DNA of 64,000 nucleotides from Corynebacterium sp. HMSC05H05 (GCF_001807265.1 NZ_KV788407.1:55111-119110); one strand, 5' to 3'; counted from the stretch's first letter, positions 54,298 to 63,873 are shown. Notes: generated by a model not told the origin, from the sequence alone. A program made the numbers and translations.

Positions 54298-54304
54298 GCC
54301 CGCC

Positions 54305-55813
54305 ATGGAAACCGCTACCTCATTTGTCGAGGACACCCTCAACGGCGCGATCTGGAACGTCGTCCCGGTGTTCCTCATCCTCGCCGGCGTCTACTTCGGC
54401 GTACGCACCCTGTTCGTTCAAATCCGCCTGTTTCCGGAGATGCTCAAGGCGGTCGCCGAGACCCCGAAAGGCAAGGACCGCGAGGGGCGCGACCTCGATG
54501 AAGAGTACGGCGGCCTGTCCGCTTTCAAGGCCTTCACCATCTCCGCCGCCTCGCGCGTGGGCACCGGCAACATCGCCGGCGTGGCGCTGGCGATCTCCAT
54601 CGGCGGGCCGGGCTCGGTGTTCTGGATGTGGATGCTGGCGCTGCTCGGCGGCGCGACCGCATTTGTGGAATCCACCCTGGCGCAGCTGTGGAAGACCAAG
54701 GACGCCGACGGCAACTACCACGGCGGCCCGGCCTACTACATGACCCGCGGCCTGGGCTGGAAGCCGCTGGCCGTGATCTTCTCCGCGTTTTTGGCCGTCA
54801 CCTACGGCTTTGTCTACAACGCAATCCAGACCAACTCCATCGTCGAGGCGGTCGGCGGCTCGCTGGGCACCGACTCCGTCGTGCTCAAGGCCGTCGTCGC
54901 TGCAGTGATCGCTACCCTGACTGCCCTGGTCATCTTCGGCGGCGTGACCCGCATCGCCTCCTGGACCCAGGTCATCGTGCCGTTCATGGCTGGCGCCTAC
55001 ATCCTCATCGGCCTGGCCGTGCTGGTGATCAACTGGCGCGAGATCCCTGGCATGATCGAAATGATCGTCGGCCACGCACTCGGCCTCCAACAGGTTGTCG
55101 GCGCCGGCATCGGTGCCGCGTTCATGCAGGGCATGCGCCGCGGCCTGTTCTCCAACGAGGCCGGTATGGGCTCCGCCCCGAACGCCGCCGCCACCGCCAC
55201 GGTGTCCCACCCCGTCAAGCAGGGCCTCGTGCAGACCCTCGGCGTGTACTTTGACACCCTGCTGGTCTGCTCCATCACCGCGTTCGTGGTGCTGCTCGGC
55301 CCTGCCGTGACCTACGGCCGCGATGACATCCAGGGCGCGTCGTTGACCCAGTCCGCGCTGGCTGACTCCGTCGGCGCTTGGGGCGCGCACGCCATCACGT
55401 TCATCCTGTTCTTCCTGGCGTTCTCCTCCGTGATCGGCAACTACTACCTCGCACAGGCGAACCTGCAGTACCTCACCGACTCGAAGACTGCCATGACGGT
55501 GTTCCGCCTGGTGGTCATCGGCTTCGTCATCTTCGGCGCATTCGGTTCCGTCCCGCTGGTGTGGGCACTCGGCGACACCATGGCCGGCCTGCTGGCCATC
55601 TTCAACATCGTCGCCATCGTCCCGCTCGGCGGCGTGGCGCTGAAGCTGCTGAAGAACTTCAACGACCAGCGCCGCAAGGGCATCGACCCGGTGTTCCACC
55701 GCGAGATGCTGCCGGAGCTGAAGAACGTGGAGTACTGGGACGGCTCCGACCCGGTGACCCGCCGCAGCGAAGAGGACCGCATCACCATCAGCGAGGGCAA
55801 CGGCGAGCGCTAG
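54305..55813 (+). CDS. Alanine/glycine:cation symporter (AGCS family)
   Basis: A 502-residue sodium-coupled amino-acid transporter with about 11 hydrophobic helices. The family signature GTGNIAGVALAISIGGPGSVFWMW is near residues 82-105, followed by HGGPAYYMTRGLG and RRGLFSNEAGMGSAPNAAATA. Substrate is alanine or glycine by family. The C-terminal 60 residues are cytoplasmic and charged. Own promoter upstream; acyP follows with a separate -10 box. Confidence 0.94.
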   Translation: METATSFVEDTLNGAIWNVVPVFLILAGVYFGVRTLFVQIRLFPEMLKAVAETPKGKDREGRDLDEEYGGLSAFKAFTISAASRVGTGNIAGVALAISIGGPGSVFWMWMLALLGGATAFVESTLAQLWKTKDADGNYHGGPAYYMTRGLGWKPLAVIFSAFLAVTYGFVYNAIQTNSIVEAVGGSLGTDSVVLKAVVAAVIATLTALVIFGGVTRIASWTQVIVPFMAGAYILIGLAVLVINWREIPGMIEMIVGHALGLQQVVGAGIGAAFMQGMRRGLFSNEAGMGSAPNAAATATVSHPVKQGLVQTLGVYFDTLLVCSITAFVVLLGPAVTYGRDDIQGASLTQSALADSVGAWGAHAITFILFFLAFSSVIGNYYLAQANLQYLTDSKTAMTVFRLVVIGFVIFGAFGSVPLVWALGDTMAGLLAIFNIVAIVPLGGVALKLLKNFNDQRRKGIDPVFHREMLPELKNVEYWDGSDPVTRRSEEDRITISEGNGER

Positions 55814-55820
55814 TCCCCGC

Positions 55821-55826
55821 TACGCT
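55821..55826 (+). promoter_or_regulatory. -10 box of acyP
   Basis: TACGCT lies 8 nt before the ATG at 55835; it supports that start over the TTG at 55826. Confidence 0.5.
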
Positions 55827-55834
55827 TGGGCGGC

Positions 55835-56119
55835 ATGGCAACGACACGCATGACCGCCCACGTCCGCGGCAACGTCCAAGGGGTGGGGTTTCGCTGGTGG
55901 ACCCGCTCCCGCGCGCTAGAGCTGGGCTTGGCTGGCTACGCGAAGAACCTTGCTGATGGCAGGGTAGAGGTGGTTGCGGAGGGGGCCGAAGGTGACGTCG
56001 AGAAGCTCAAGGCCCTTCTTGAAGAGCAGCCTTCGACTGCGAAGCGCCCGGGGAATGTGGAGCACGTCCAGGCGCAGTTCGGGGAGCCGAAAGGCGCTGA
56101 AGGGTTTGAGGAGCGATGA
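55835..56119 (+). CDS. acyP: Acylphosphatase
   Basis: A 94-residue single-domain enzyme that hydrolyses carboxyl-phosphate bonds. The catalytic Arg lies in [18 protein letters not shown] (about residues 10-27) and the catalytic Asn in [17 protein letters not shown] (about 37-53). Standard acylphosphatase length. Its end overlaps the start of the CAP-domain gene by 4 bases (ATGA), coupling the two. AcyP next to smc is a common actinobacterial arrangement. Confidence 0.93.
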   Translation: MATTRMTAHVRGNVQGVGFRWWTRSRALELGLAGYAKNLADGRVEVVAEGAEGDVEKLKALLEEQPSTAKRPGNVEHVQAQFGEPKGAEGFEER

Positions 56120-56601
56120 GGAAACGCACCGCGGTGGTAGCGGCCGCACTCGCAATCACGCTGGTCCCGGCACCCGCGCAGGCGCAGGACTTGTCTTCCA
56201 GCTTCGCGTCCATGAGCAGCCTGCCCGCCCGGCAGTACGACCCCGGGCTGCCGTGGGACGTGGCGGAAGCTTCGCGCGCGAAGACGTACCGCAACATCAA
56301 CTTCTACCGCATGCAAAACGGCAGGTTGCCGTGGTTGCGAACTGGACAGTTGGATGCCCAAGCGCAGGCGTGGGCCGAAGAGCTCAGCCGCACCAACAGT
56401 TTCCGGCATTCGGGGGCGAACGTGTACGAGAACATCGCCTTCAGCTCGCACAGCCCGGAGGCGGCGTTTGAGCAGTGGCGAACCTCGCCGGGGCACAACC
56501 GCAACATGCTTTCTCGCGCGCACGCGGTGGGCATCGGTGCGGCGCACGGCTACGTGGCCGGGCACGGCTGGGGCTACATCGTGGTCATGCAGGCGCGCTA
56601 G
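56116..56601 (+). CDS. Secreted CAP/SCP-domain protein
   Basis: A 161-residue exported protein. Signal peptide [23 protein letters not shown], then a compact CAP (PR-1/SCP-like) domain: [48 protein letters not shown] with the conserved His and Glu, and [23 protein letters not shown] (SPGHxxNM), the family signature. CAP proteins bind lipids or small ligands outside the cell; the bacterial role is mostly unknown. Translationally coupled to acyP. Confidence 0.88.
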   Translation: MRKRTAVVAAALAITLVPAPAQAQDLSSSFASMSSLPARQYDPGLPWDVAEASRAKTYRNINFYRMQNGRLPWLRTGQLDAQAQAWAEELSRTNSFRHSGANVYENIAFSSHSPEAAFEQWRTSPGHNRNMLSRAHAVGIGAAHGYVAGHGWGYIVVMQAR

Positions 56602-56612
56602 CTCACGCGCGG

Positions 56613-56618
56613 TAACAT
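56613..56618 (+). promoter_or_regulatory. -10 box of smc
   Basis: TAACAT lies 7 nt before the ATG at 56626; leaderless start inferred. Confidence 0.5.
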
Positions 56619-56625
56619 CCACAAA

Positions 56626-59600
56626 ATGCACCTGAAATCGCTGACGCTCAAAGGATTCAAGTCCTTCGCGTCGGCGACGACGATGAAATTCGAGCCCGGC
56701 ATCTGCGCCGTGGTGGGGCCGAACGGCTCCGGCAAGTCCAACGTGGTGGATGCGCTCGCGTGGGTGATGGGCGAGCAGGGCGCGAAGAATCTGCGCGGCG
56801 GGAAGATGGAAGACGTCATCTTTGCCGGCGCGGGCGGCCGCAAGCCGCTGGGGCGCGCGGAGGTCACGCTCACCTTCGACAACACCGACAAGCGCCTGCC
56901 CATCGACTACACCGATGTGGCCATTACCCGCCGCATGTTCCGCGACGGCGCCTCGGAGTACGAGATCAACGGCTCCAAGGCGCGCCTGATGGACATCCAG
57001 GAACTGTTGTCCGATTCCGGCATCGGCCGCGAGATGCACATCATTGTCGGCCAGGGCAAGCTCTCCGAGATCCTGGATTCGCGCCCCGAGGAGCGCCGCG
57101 CGTTCATCGAGGAAGCTGCGGGTGTGCTCAAGCACCGCCGTCGCAAGGAGAAGGCGCAGCGCAAGCTCACGGGCATGCAGGCGAACCTGGACCGCCTGAC
57201 CGACCTCACCGATGAGCTGGGCAAGCAGCTCAAACCCTTGGCCCGCCAGGCGGAGGCCGCCAAGCGTGGCGCTGCGGTGCAGGCGGAGCTGCGCGACGCG
57301 AAGCTCAAGCTCGCCGGCGACCAGGTGGTGCGCCTGCGCGCGAAGTACGCCGACGCCGAACGCGCCGCCGAGATGCTGGCGGAGCAGGTGGAGACCGTCA
57401 CCGCGACGCTGGAGACCGCTGTGGAGGAGCAGGAGGCCGTTGAGGCTCGCCAGCAGGAGTTGCAACCACAGGCCCAGGAGGCCCAGCAGTTGTGGTTCGC
57501 GCTGTCCACGCTGGCCGAGCGGGTGAGCGCCACCCAGCGCATCGCGTCGGAACGCGCCCGCAGCTCCAACTCGTTCGCGCCCTACGCCGGCCAGGATCCG
57601 GAGGACCTGGAGGCGAGGGCTTCGCTTGCGGACGAGCGCTACGCCGAGGCCCTTGAAGCTGCCGAGGAGGCCGCCGAGAAGCTCGAGACCATCCGCGAGG
57701 AAGTTGCCGAGCGGCAGGAGGCCTTCGACGCCGCTGAGCGCGAGCACATGGCGCAGGTGCGCGCGATCGCGGACCGCCGCGAGGGCGTGGTGCGCCTGAT
57801 CGCGCAGGAGGAGTCCCAGGCAGCGGCGGTCGAGGCGGCCGAGGACGAGGTCCGCCGCCTGGAGGAGACGCTCGCGGAAACCAAGCAGCGCGCCCGCGAG
57901 GCCGATGCGGAGGTCGCGTCCGTCGAGGAGCGCATTTCTGGCTTTGCGACGGAGCGCTCGCCTCTCGACGACGCATTCGCCCGTGCCCACACAGAATCCG
58001 ATGCCGCGGACAAGCGCCTGGACCAGCTGCGGGCGAAGCAGCGCGAACACGAACGGGCCGTGGCGACCCTGCAGTCGCGCATCGACACCCTGGCGGAGCA
58101 GGCGCCGAAGCGTTCGGCGGAGGACGTGCTGGAAGGCTTTTCTGCGCTTGCTGGCCTGGTCACTGTGGAGGCTGGGCTGGACCGCGCGCTCGCGGCGGCG
58201 CTCGGCGAGCACGCCGAGGCTCTGGCGGGCGAGGTCTCCGACGACGCGGTCGGTGCGCTGGAGTCCGCCGCCCGCACGGTGGTGGTGGATGCGCGCGGCG
58301 GGTCGACCTGGCGCTTGGACACCGACGGCGAGGTGGACTGGCTGCTCGACCACGTGGAGCTGGATCCAACGGTGGTTGGCCCGGTCACGCGCCTGCTCGC
58401 GGACGTGGTGGTGGCGGACGACCTTGCCGCCGCCCGCGGCGTGGTGGAGCAGGACCCGCGCCTGCGCGCTGTCACACCTGCCGGCGTGCTGGTGGGAGAG
58501 GGGTGGGTCGCCGCCGGCACGGGGCAGACGTCCACGGTGGAGGTCTCCGCCCGCATCGAGGCGGCGAAGACCGAGCTCGCCGAAGCACAGCAGTTGCTCG
58601 AGGAGCTTGCCGGCACGCTCGAAGGCGCGACCGTCGCCGCCGACGAGGCTCGCGTGAGCGCCGCCTCCGCCAAAGCAGCGTTGCGCGAGCACGACACCGA
58701 GGTCGAATCCTGGCGCCGCGACCTCGCCCGCCTGGTCAAGCAGGCTGAGGCGAACAAGTCCGAGCACGAACGCGCGGCAGCAAGGGCGAACGAGGCCGAC
58801 GCGCGCCTGGCGCAGCGCAAGACTGAGCTGGAGGAGACGCGCGATCGCCTCACCCGCGTGGACACGGACGTGGCTGAGTCACCGGAGGAGCCGTCGACGG
58901 AGCAGCGCGACCAGGCCCGCAACGCGCTCAACCACGCCAAGTCGTTGGAGATGGAGGCCACGCTAGCCTCGCGCACCGCGCAGCAGCGCGCTGAAGCCGA
59001 GGCGGGCAAGGGCGATGCGTTGCGCCGGCAGGCGGAGCAGGAGCGGCAGGCGAAGGCCCGCCACGAAGCGGCGATGGCTCGCCGGAGGGCGGAAGGGGAG
59101 CTGGCCGGTGCCGTCGAGAAGCACGCGCGCGACCTCGCCGCCCGCATCGAGGACGCGCTCGCCCGCGCCACCGCCCAGCGCGACGAACTGAACGCGCAGG
59201 TCAACTCGTTGCAGGGCAAGGTGCAGCAGGCGCGCCAGCAGGTCAATGCGACCCGTCAGCAGCTCGCGCGGTTGACGGACAACGCGCACCAGTCCGACAT
59301 CGCCCGCTCGCAGGCGCAGGTGCGCATCGACGAAGCGGAGGCCAACATCACCGCGTCGCTTGGCATCGCGGTGGCCGACCTGCTCGCGGACTACACCCCG
59401 GGCGAGGACTTCGACCGCGACGCCGAGCAGAAGCGGCTGAAGCAGGCGGAGAAGGACCTGCGCGCCCTGGGCAAGGTCAACCCGCTGGCGCTGGAGGAGT
59501 TCAAGGCGCTGGAGGAGCGCTACACGTTCTTGAGCACCCAGCTCGACGACGTGATCCAGGCCCGCAAGGACTTAACGGGCGTGATCGAGGACGTGGACGC

Positions 59601-60084
59601 GCAGATCCTGCAGCTGTTCACCGACGCGTGGGCGGACGTGGAGGAGGAGTTCCCGCGCGTGTTCCAGACACTCTTCCCGGGCGGCGAGGCGCGGCTGGTG
59701 CTCACTGAGCCTGACGACATGCTCGCTACCGGCATCGAGATCGAAGCTCGCCCGCCGGGCAAGAAAGTCAAGCGTCTGTCCTTGCTTTCCGGAGGCGAAA
59801 AGTCGCTGACCGCGCTCGCATTCCTGGTGGCCATCTTCCGCGCGCGCCCCAGCCCGTTCTACGTGCTCGACGAGGTCGAGGCAGCGCTCGACGACGTCAA
59901 CCTGCGCCGCCTCATCGCCCTGTTAGAGGAGCTGCGGCAGGACTCGCAGCTCATCGTGATCACCCACCAGAAGCCCACCATGGACGTGGCGAACGTGCTC
60001 TACGGCGTGACCATGCGCGGCGACGGTGTGACCCGCGTGCTCTCGCAGCGTATGCAGCCTGCCGGGGCTGCCCCCGCAGTGTAA
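56626..60084 (+). CDS. smc: Chromosome segregation protein SMC
   Basis: A 1152-residue condensin ATPase. The N-terminal head begins MHLKSLTLKGFKSFASATT with Walker A GPNGSGKSNVVDALAWVMGEQG. Two long coiled-coil arms flank the hinge (about residues 495-640, GFSALAGLVTVEAGLDRALAAAL onward). The C-terminal head has LSGGEKSLTALAFLVAIFRA and the Walker B FYVLDEVEAALDDVN. Size is normal. It organises and compacts the chromosome with ScpA/ScpB. Followed by a short lipoprotein gene, then ftsY. Confidence 0.97.
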   Translation: MHLKSLTLKGFKSFASATTMKFEPGICAVVGPNGSGKSNVVDALAWVMGEQGAKNLRGGKMEDVIFAGAGGRKPLGRAEVTLTFDNTDKRLPIDYTDVAITRRMFRDGASEYEINGSKARLMDIQELLSDSGIGREMHIIVGQGKLSEILDSRPEERRAFIEEAAGVLKHRRRKEKAQRKLTGMQANLDRLTDLTDELGKQLKPLARQAEAAKRGAAVQAELRDAKLKLAGDQVVRLRAKYADAERAAEMLAEQVETVTATLETAVEEQEAVEARQQELQPQAQEAQQLWFALSTLAERVSATQRIASERARSSNSFAPYAGQDPEDLEARASLADERYAEALEAAEEAAEKLETIREEVAERQEAFDAAEREHMAQVRAIADRREGVVRLIAQEESQAAAVEAAEDEVRRLEETLAETKQRAREADAEVASVEERISGFATERSPLDDAFARAHTESDAADKRLDQLRAKQREHERAVATLQSRIDTLAEQAPKRSAEDVLEGFSALAGLVTVEAGLDRALAAALGEHAEALAGEVSDDAVGALESAARTVVVDARGGSTWRLDTDGEVDWLLDHVELDPTVVGPVTRLLADVVVADDLAAARGVVEQDPRLRAVTPAGVLVGEGWVAAGTGQTSTVEVSARIEAAKTELAEAQQLLEELAGTLEGATVAADEARVSAASAKAALREHDTEVESWRRDLARLVKQAEANKSEHERAAARANEADARLAQRKTELEETRDRLTRVDTDVAESPEEPSTEQRDQARNALNHAKSLEMEATLASRTAQQRAEAEAGKGDALRRQAEQERQAKARHEAAMARRRAEGELAGAVEKHARDLAARIEDALARATAQRDELNAQVNSLQGKVQQARQQVNATRQQLARLTDNAHQSDIARSQAQVRIDEAEANITASLGIAVADLLADYTPGEDFDRDAEQKRLKQAEKDLRALGKVNPLALEEFKALEERYTFLSTQLDDVIQARKDLTGVIEDVDAQILQLFTDAWADVEEEFPRVFQTLFPGGEARLVLTEPDDMLATGIEIEARPPGKKVKRLSLLSGGEKSLTALAFLVAIFRARPSPFYVLDEVEAALDDVNLRRLIALLEELRQDSQLIVITHQKPTMDVANVLYGVTMRGDGVTRVLSQRMQPAGAAPAV

Positions 60085-60087
60085 TAT
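60082..60087 (+). promoter_or_regulatory. Extended -10 box before the small lipoprotein
   Basis: GTGTAATATC: TAATAT (60082-60087) overlapping the smc stop, about 28 bases before the lipoprotein start. Confidence 0.4.
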
Positions 60088-60114
60088 CATCCGAAAGTTG
60101 GAGAAAGGATGACT

Positions 60115-60456
60115 ATGTCTGTATCGCGTATCTCGGCGGTGGTGGGTGTTTTCGCGCTGGCTCTCGTAGTTGGCGGATGCTCCACCTCAGCGGACCTAGA
60201 CGGCACCTACACCAAGGTTGAATCAGCTGGTGAGGAGAGTCTGACCAGTACCCTCACCATCGACGGGGGCGACTGCACGCTGCACCACGTCGCCGAGCCC
60301 GAAAATGTGGAGGCTGACGAGTCGTGCACCGTCGATGAGGATAACCTCATCTTCACCGCGGACGGTGCGGAAACACGGTTGCCGGTCACTCAATCGGACA
60401 ATGGGGATTTGCGGATCGGGCTCGGCGACGGGGAGCTCTACCAAAAGAGCCACTAG
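60115..60456 (+). CDS. Small secreted lipoprotein, unknown
   Basis: A 113-residue lipoprotein. Start ATG 60115 is preferred because AGAAAGGA is just upstream; an ATG at 60109 overlaps that site. The signal peptide (MSVSRISAVVGVFALALVVGGC) has a lipobox VGGC. The mature domain (GTYTKVESAGEESLTSTLTI ... GDLRIGLGDGELYQKSH) is a small beta-rich unit with a Cys pair (GGDCTLHH, DESCTVD). It looks like the lipocalin-type small lipoproteins of actinobacteria; function unknown. Located between smc and ftsY with a TAATAT box at 60082-60087. Confidence 0.7.
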   Translation: MSVSRISAVVGVFALALVVGGCSTSADLDGTYTKVESAGEESLTSTLTIDGGDCTLHHVAEPENVEADESCTVDEDNLIFTADGAETRLPVTQSDNGDLRIGLGDGELYQKSH

Positions 60457-60499
60457 GTCCTTCTTGATGCCCGTCCCCGCGTGATGTCGGCGGTGCTGG

Positions 60500-60505
60500 C
60501 ACACT
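60500..60505 (+). promoter_or_regulatory. -10-like box of ftsY
   Basis: CACACT lies 7 nt before ATG 60513, in the same GGCACACT context seen before lgt. Confidence 0.35.
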
Positions 60506-60512
60506 AGAGCGC

Positions 60513-62140
60513 ATGGATCTCAATGCTTTAGTCAACAGCACTGCGTTTTGGATTGTCCTCGCAGTCATCGTCATTGCGCTGATCCTCATCGGCGTTGTCG
60601 TGGCCGGGAAGAAGCGCAGGGAATCGAAGACCATCTCCTTTGACAAGGTCGAAGAGCCCAAGGAGCTGACCCAGCAGGAAAAATCGGGCAACTACCAGGC
60701 CAAGGGCGGATTCAACTTCGCCCAGGCGGACGCGCAGCCGAAGCAGCCCGAGCGATCCGCCGCGACAAGCCCGCGCCGAAGCAGGAAGCAGCCGCGGCCT
60801 TTGTCCCGCCGGAGCAGGAGGAAGAGGAGACCGTGGTCGAGCGCGCAATTTCGCGTGACGACGAACCACAGGTCCCCACCGAAACCACCCAGCCCGCGGA
60901 GGCTGAGCAGGAAGCGCCAGCAGAACCGGTCGAGCCGGAAGCGCCAGCTGAGCCGGTCGCCGAGGAGAAGCCAGTTGCACCCGCGGAACCAGTTGAGCCG
61001 GTTGAGCCGGAGCAGCCCGTCGAACCCTCTGAGCCCGTGGAGCGGGTTGACGAGGTCGAGGCGGAGCCCGTCGATAGGCAGACTGCTGAGGCCGAGGAAG
61101 CCGTGGCGGCTGCGGCGGCCGCGCAGGAGAGCGCGGACGAGGCGCGCCAGGAGGGCGCCGAGGTCTCCGAGGACGCCGTCGTTGTTGAGGCGCCGACGGA
61201 GGAGCCGCTGGACGACATCGCGCCGGCCGCCGGCCGCATGGGCAAGCTGCGCGGGCGCCTGTCGCGCTCCCAGAACGCGATCGGCCAGGGCCTGCTCGGC
61301 ATTCTCACCGCTGGCGACCTGGACGAGGACGCCTGGGAGGAAATCGAGGACACGCTGATCATGGCGGACCTCGGCGCTGAGCTGACCATGAAGGTCACCG
61401 ATTCGCTGCGTGAGAAGATCGCCGAGCGTGGCGTGGAGACCGAGGACCAGGCCCGCGCGATGCTGCGCGAGACGCTCATCGAGGCCGCGCGCCCGGAGAT
61501 GGACCGCTCGATCAAGGCCATGCCGAACGACGGCAAGCCGGCTGTGATCCTGGTCGTCGGCGTGAACGGCACCGGCAAGACCACCACCACCGGCAAGCTC
61601 GCGCGCGTGCTGGTGTCCATGGGCCACTCGGTGGTTCTCGGCGCGGCCGACACTTTCCGCGCGGCAGCCGCGGACCAGCTGGAGACCTGGGGCAAGCGCG
61701 TCGGCGCCTCCACCGTGCGTGGCAAGGAAGGCGCGGACCCGGCGTCCGTCGCCTTCGACGCCGTGGCCACCGGCGTGGCCGAGGGCGCGGATGTCGTGCT
61801 CGTCGACACCGCGGGCCGCCTTCACACCTCCACCGGCCTGATGGACCAGCTGGGCAAGGTCAAGCGCGTGGTGGAAAAGAAGAGCAACGTCGACGAGGTC
61901 CTGCTGGTGCTGGACGCCACCGTCGGCCAGAACGGCATCATGCAGGCACGCGTGTTCCGCGAGGTCGTGGACATCACCGGCGTGGTGCTGACCAAGCTGG
62001 ACGGCACGGCCAAGGGCGGCATCGTCTTCCAGGTGCAGGAGGAGCTCGGCGTGCCCGTCAAGCTCGTCGGCCTGGGCGAAGGCGCCGACGACCTCGCGCC
62101 GTTTGAGGTGGAAAGCTTCGTCGACGCGTTGCTCGGCTAA
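60513..62140 (+). CDS. ftsY: Signal recognition particle receptor FtsY, frameshifted in the linker
   Basis: The SRP receptor GTPase that docks ribosome-SRP complexes at the membrane. The N-terminal anchor (MDLNALVNSTAFWIVLAVIVIALILIGVVVAG) and basic linker read from ATG 60513 in one frame to about 60745. From about 60750 the acidic linker (RRDKPAPKQEAAAAFVPPEQEEEE) and the complete NG domain (GVNGTGKTTTTGKLARVL, DTAGRLHTS, TKLDGTAKGG) read in another frame to 62140. The total of 1628 bases is one short of 543 codons, so a single missing base within 60740-60757 (AGCAGCCCGAGC) is the simplest cause. It may be real or a sequencing error. Confidence 0.85.
60816..60835 (+). promoter_or_regulatory. 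Possible internal translation restart in ftsY
   Basis: AGGAGG (60816-60821) and GAGGAG (60824-60829) precede GTG 60833, which is in the NG-domain frame. Initiation here would give a 435-residue soluble FtsY without the membrane anchor. Confidence 0.4.
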
Positions 62141-62147
62141 GCATTTG

Positions 62148-62157
62148 CCTATCGACG
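62148..62157 (-). repeat. Intergenic copy of the dispersed 10-mer CGTCGATAGG
   Basis: Found between ftsY and ffh, inside GCCTATCGACGCCTCCG. The other exact copies noticed are at 381, 2479, 4390, 8328, 36474, 37211, 40070, 41248, 53806 and 61069, all within genes. This copy, outside any gene, shows that the motif is not explained by protein sequence. Confidence 0.7.
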
Positions 62158-62262
62158 CCTCCGCGCCCCGGCTGACGGCACAGTGATGTGCTAGTCGCCC
62201 GGGGCGCGCGCTAGTCTTGTGGGGATTATTTTCCGCTAGCAGCACAAGGGAGCGTGCACACC

Positions 62263-63873
62263 GTGTTCGAGTCACTGTCCGACCGCCTCCAATCAGCCCT
62301 CGGCGGCCTGCGCGGCAAGGGCAAGCTCACCGAGGAAGACATCAACGCCACCGCGCGCGAGATCCGTCTCGCCTTGCTTGAGGCGGACGTCTCGCTCACA
62401 GTCGTGCGCGCGTTTATCAAGCGCGTCAAGGAGCGCGCGCTCGGCGCAGATGTGTCCGCGGCGCTGAACCCTGCGCAGCAGGTGATCAAGATCGTCGACG
62501 AGGAGCTGACCAACATCCTCGGCGGCGAAACGCGCCGGCTGAACATGGCGAAGAACCCGCCGACCGTGATCATGCTCGCCGGTCTGCAGGGCGCCGGTAA
62601 GACCACGCTGGCCGGCAAGCTGGCCAAGCACCTAGCCAAGCAGGGCCACACTCCGATGCTGGTGGCCTGCGACCTGCAGCGTCCGGGCGCGGTGCAGCAG
62701 CTGCAGATCGTCGGCGAGCGCGCCGGCGTGCCCACGTTCGCCCCGGACCCGGGTACCTCCCTGGATTCCTACGAGCACGAGATGGGCACCTCCCACGGCG
62801 ACCCGGTTGCCGTGGCGCAGCAGGGCATCGAGCACGCCAAGCACCAGAAGAACGACGTGGTCATCATCGATACCGCCGGCCGCCTCGGCATCGACGAGAC
62901 GCTGATGACCCAGGCGCGCAACATCCGCGACGCCGTCAACCCCGACGAGGTCCTCTTTGTCATCGACGCCATGATCGGCCAGGACGCGGTGAAGACCGCC
63001 GAGGCGTTCGCCCAGGGCGTGGACTTCACAGGCGTGGTGCTGACCAAGCTCGACGGCGATGCCCGCGGCGGTGCCGCACTGTCCATCCGTGAGGTCACGG
63101 GCAAGCCGATCCTGTACGCGTCGACAGGTGAGAAGCTCGAGGACTTCGACGTCTTCCACCCGGAGCGCATGTCCAGCCGCATCCTCGGCATGGGCGATTT
63201 GCTCTCCCTGATCGAACAGGCTGAGGCGACCTACAACGAGCAGGACGCCGAAGCCGCCGCGAATAAGCTCACCTCCGGCGAGCTGACCCTGGAAGACTTC
63301 CTGGACCAGCTGCTGATGATCCGCCGTATGGGGCCGATCGGCAACCTGCTGAAGATGATGCCGGGCGGCAAGCAGATGAACCAGATGGCCGACATGGTCG
63401 ACGAGAAGCAGCTCGACCGCATCCAGGCCATCATCCGCGGCATGACACCCGAGGAGCGCCAGGACCCGAAGATCCTCAATGCCTCTCGACGCAAGCGCAT
63501 CGCCAACGGCTCCGGCGTCAAAGTCTCCGACGTCAACCAGCTGGTCGACCGCTTCTTCGAGGCCAAGAAGATGATGGGCCAGATGGCCAGCCAGTTCGGC
63601 CTGCCGGGCATGCCGGGCATGGGCGGCGGCCGCTCTGCCACGAAGAAGAAGCCGAAGGGACGCAAGGGCAAAAACGGCAAGCGCAAGCCGCCGAAGCGCG
63701 GTGGCGGCATGCCCAAAATGCCGGGCATGCCGGGCATGGGCGGCGGTATGCCGGACCCGAAGGAGCTGGAGAAGCTCCAGGAACAGCTGCCGGCGGGCAT
63801 GCAGGGCATGGACCTGAACAACCTCGACTTCAACGAGGCGATGAAGCGCATGCAGAAGGGCAAGTTCTTCTAG
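62263..63873 (+). CDS. ffh: Signal recognition particle protein Ffh
   Basis: A 536-residue SRP54 homologue that binds 4.5S RNA and signal sequences. The N domain starts MFESLSDRLQSALGGLRGKGKL; the G domain has GLQGAGKTTLAGKLAKHL, DTAGRLGIDE and TKLDGDARGGAALSI. The C-terminal M domain is Met-rich with the RNA-binding GMTPEERQDPKILNASRRKRIANGSG. An extra Gly/Met/Lys-rich tail (MPGMPGMGGG type repeats) extends the M domain. GTG 62263 is chosen, 10 bases after AAGGGAG (62246-62252) and matching the usual Ffh start. The partner FtsY is just upstream. Confidence 0.96.
   Translation: MFESLSDRLQSALGGLRGKGKLTEEDINATAREIRLALLEADVSLTVVRAFIKRVKERALGADVSAALNPAQQVIKIVDEELTNILGGETRRLNMAKNPPTVIMLAGLQGAGKTTLAGKLAKHLAKQGHTPMLVACDLQRPGAVQQLQIVGERAGVPTFAPDPGTSLDSYEHEMGTSHGDPVAVAQQGIEHAKHQKNDVVIIDTAGRLGIDETLMTQARNIRDAVNPDEVLFVIDAMIGQDAVKTAEAFAQGVDFTGVVLTKLDGDARGGAALSIREVTGKPILYASTGEKLEDFDVFHPERMSSRILGMGDLLSLIEQAEATYNEQDAEAAANKLTSGELTLEDFLDQLLMIRRMGPIGNLLKMMPGGKQMNQMADMVDEKQLDRIQAIIRGMTPEERQDPKILNASRRKRIANGSGVKVSDVNQLVDRFFEAKKMMGQMASQFGLPGMPGMGGGRSATKKKPKGRKGKNGKRKPPKRGGGMPKMPGMPGMGGGMPDPKELEKLQEQLPAGMQGMDLNNLDFNEAMKRMQKGKFF

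Larger units (their letters stand above)
54120..54304. other. 185-bp non-coding leader region before the amino-acid symporter
   Basis: Contains the 8-bp hairpin at 54135-54159 and a second inverted repeat GCCCAA-TT-TTGGGC (54183-54196). G-rich runs (54200-54250) and the symporter promoter follow. The sequence does not show the conserved GGA...CUCAGGY pattern of a glycine riboswitch. Confidence 0.5.

Noticed and set aside
54120..54304. Glycine riboswitch upstream of the alanine/glycine symporter
   Set aside because: The conserved riboswitch core motifs are not visible, and a TACACT box 7 nt before the ATG implies a leaderless mRNA.
60513..61358. Separate 281-residue Arg/Ser-rich protein
   Set aside because: After about residue 78 the frame is an out-of-frame reading of the ftsY linker and NG domain; the Arg-rich tail is an artefact of the frameshift.
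60692..62275. Minus-strand open frame of 527 codons opposite ftsY
   Set aside because: Shadow of the real gene caused by GC-rich third positions; the plus strand has clear GTPase motifs.
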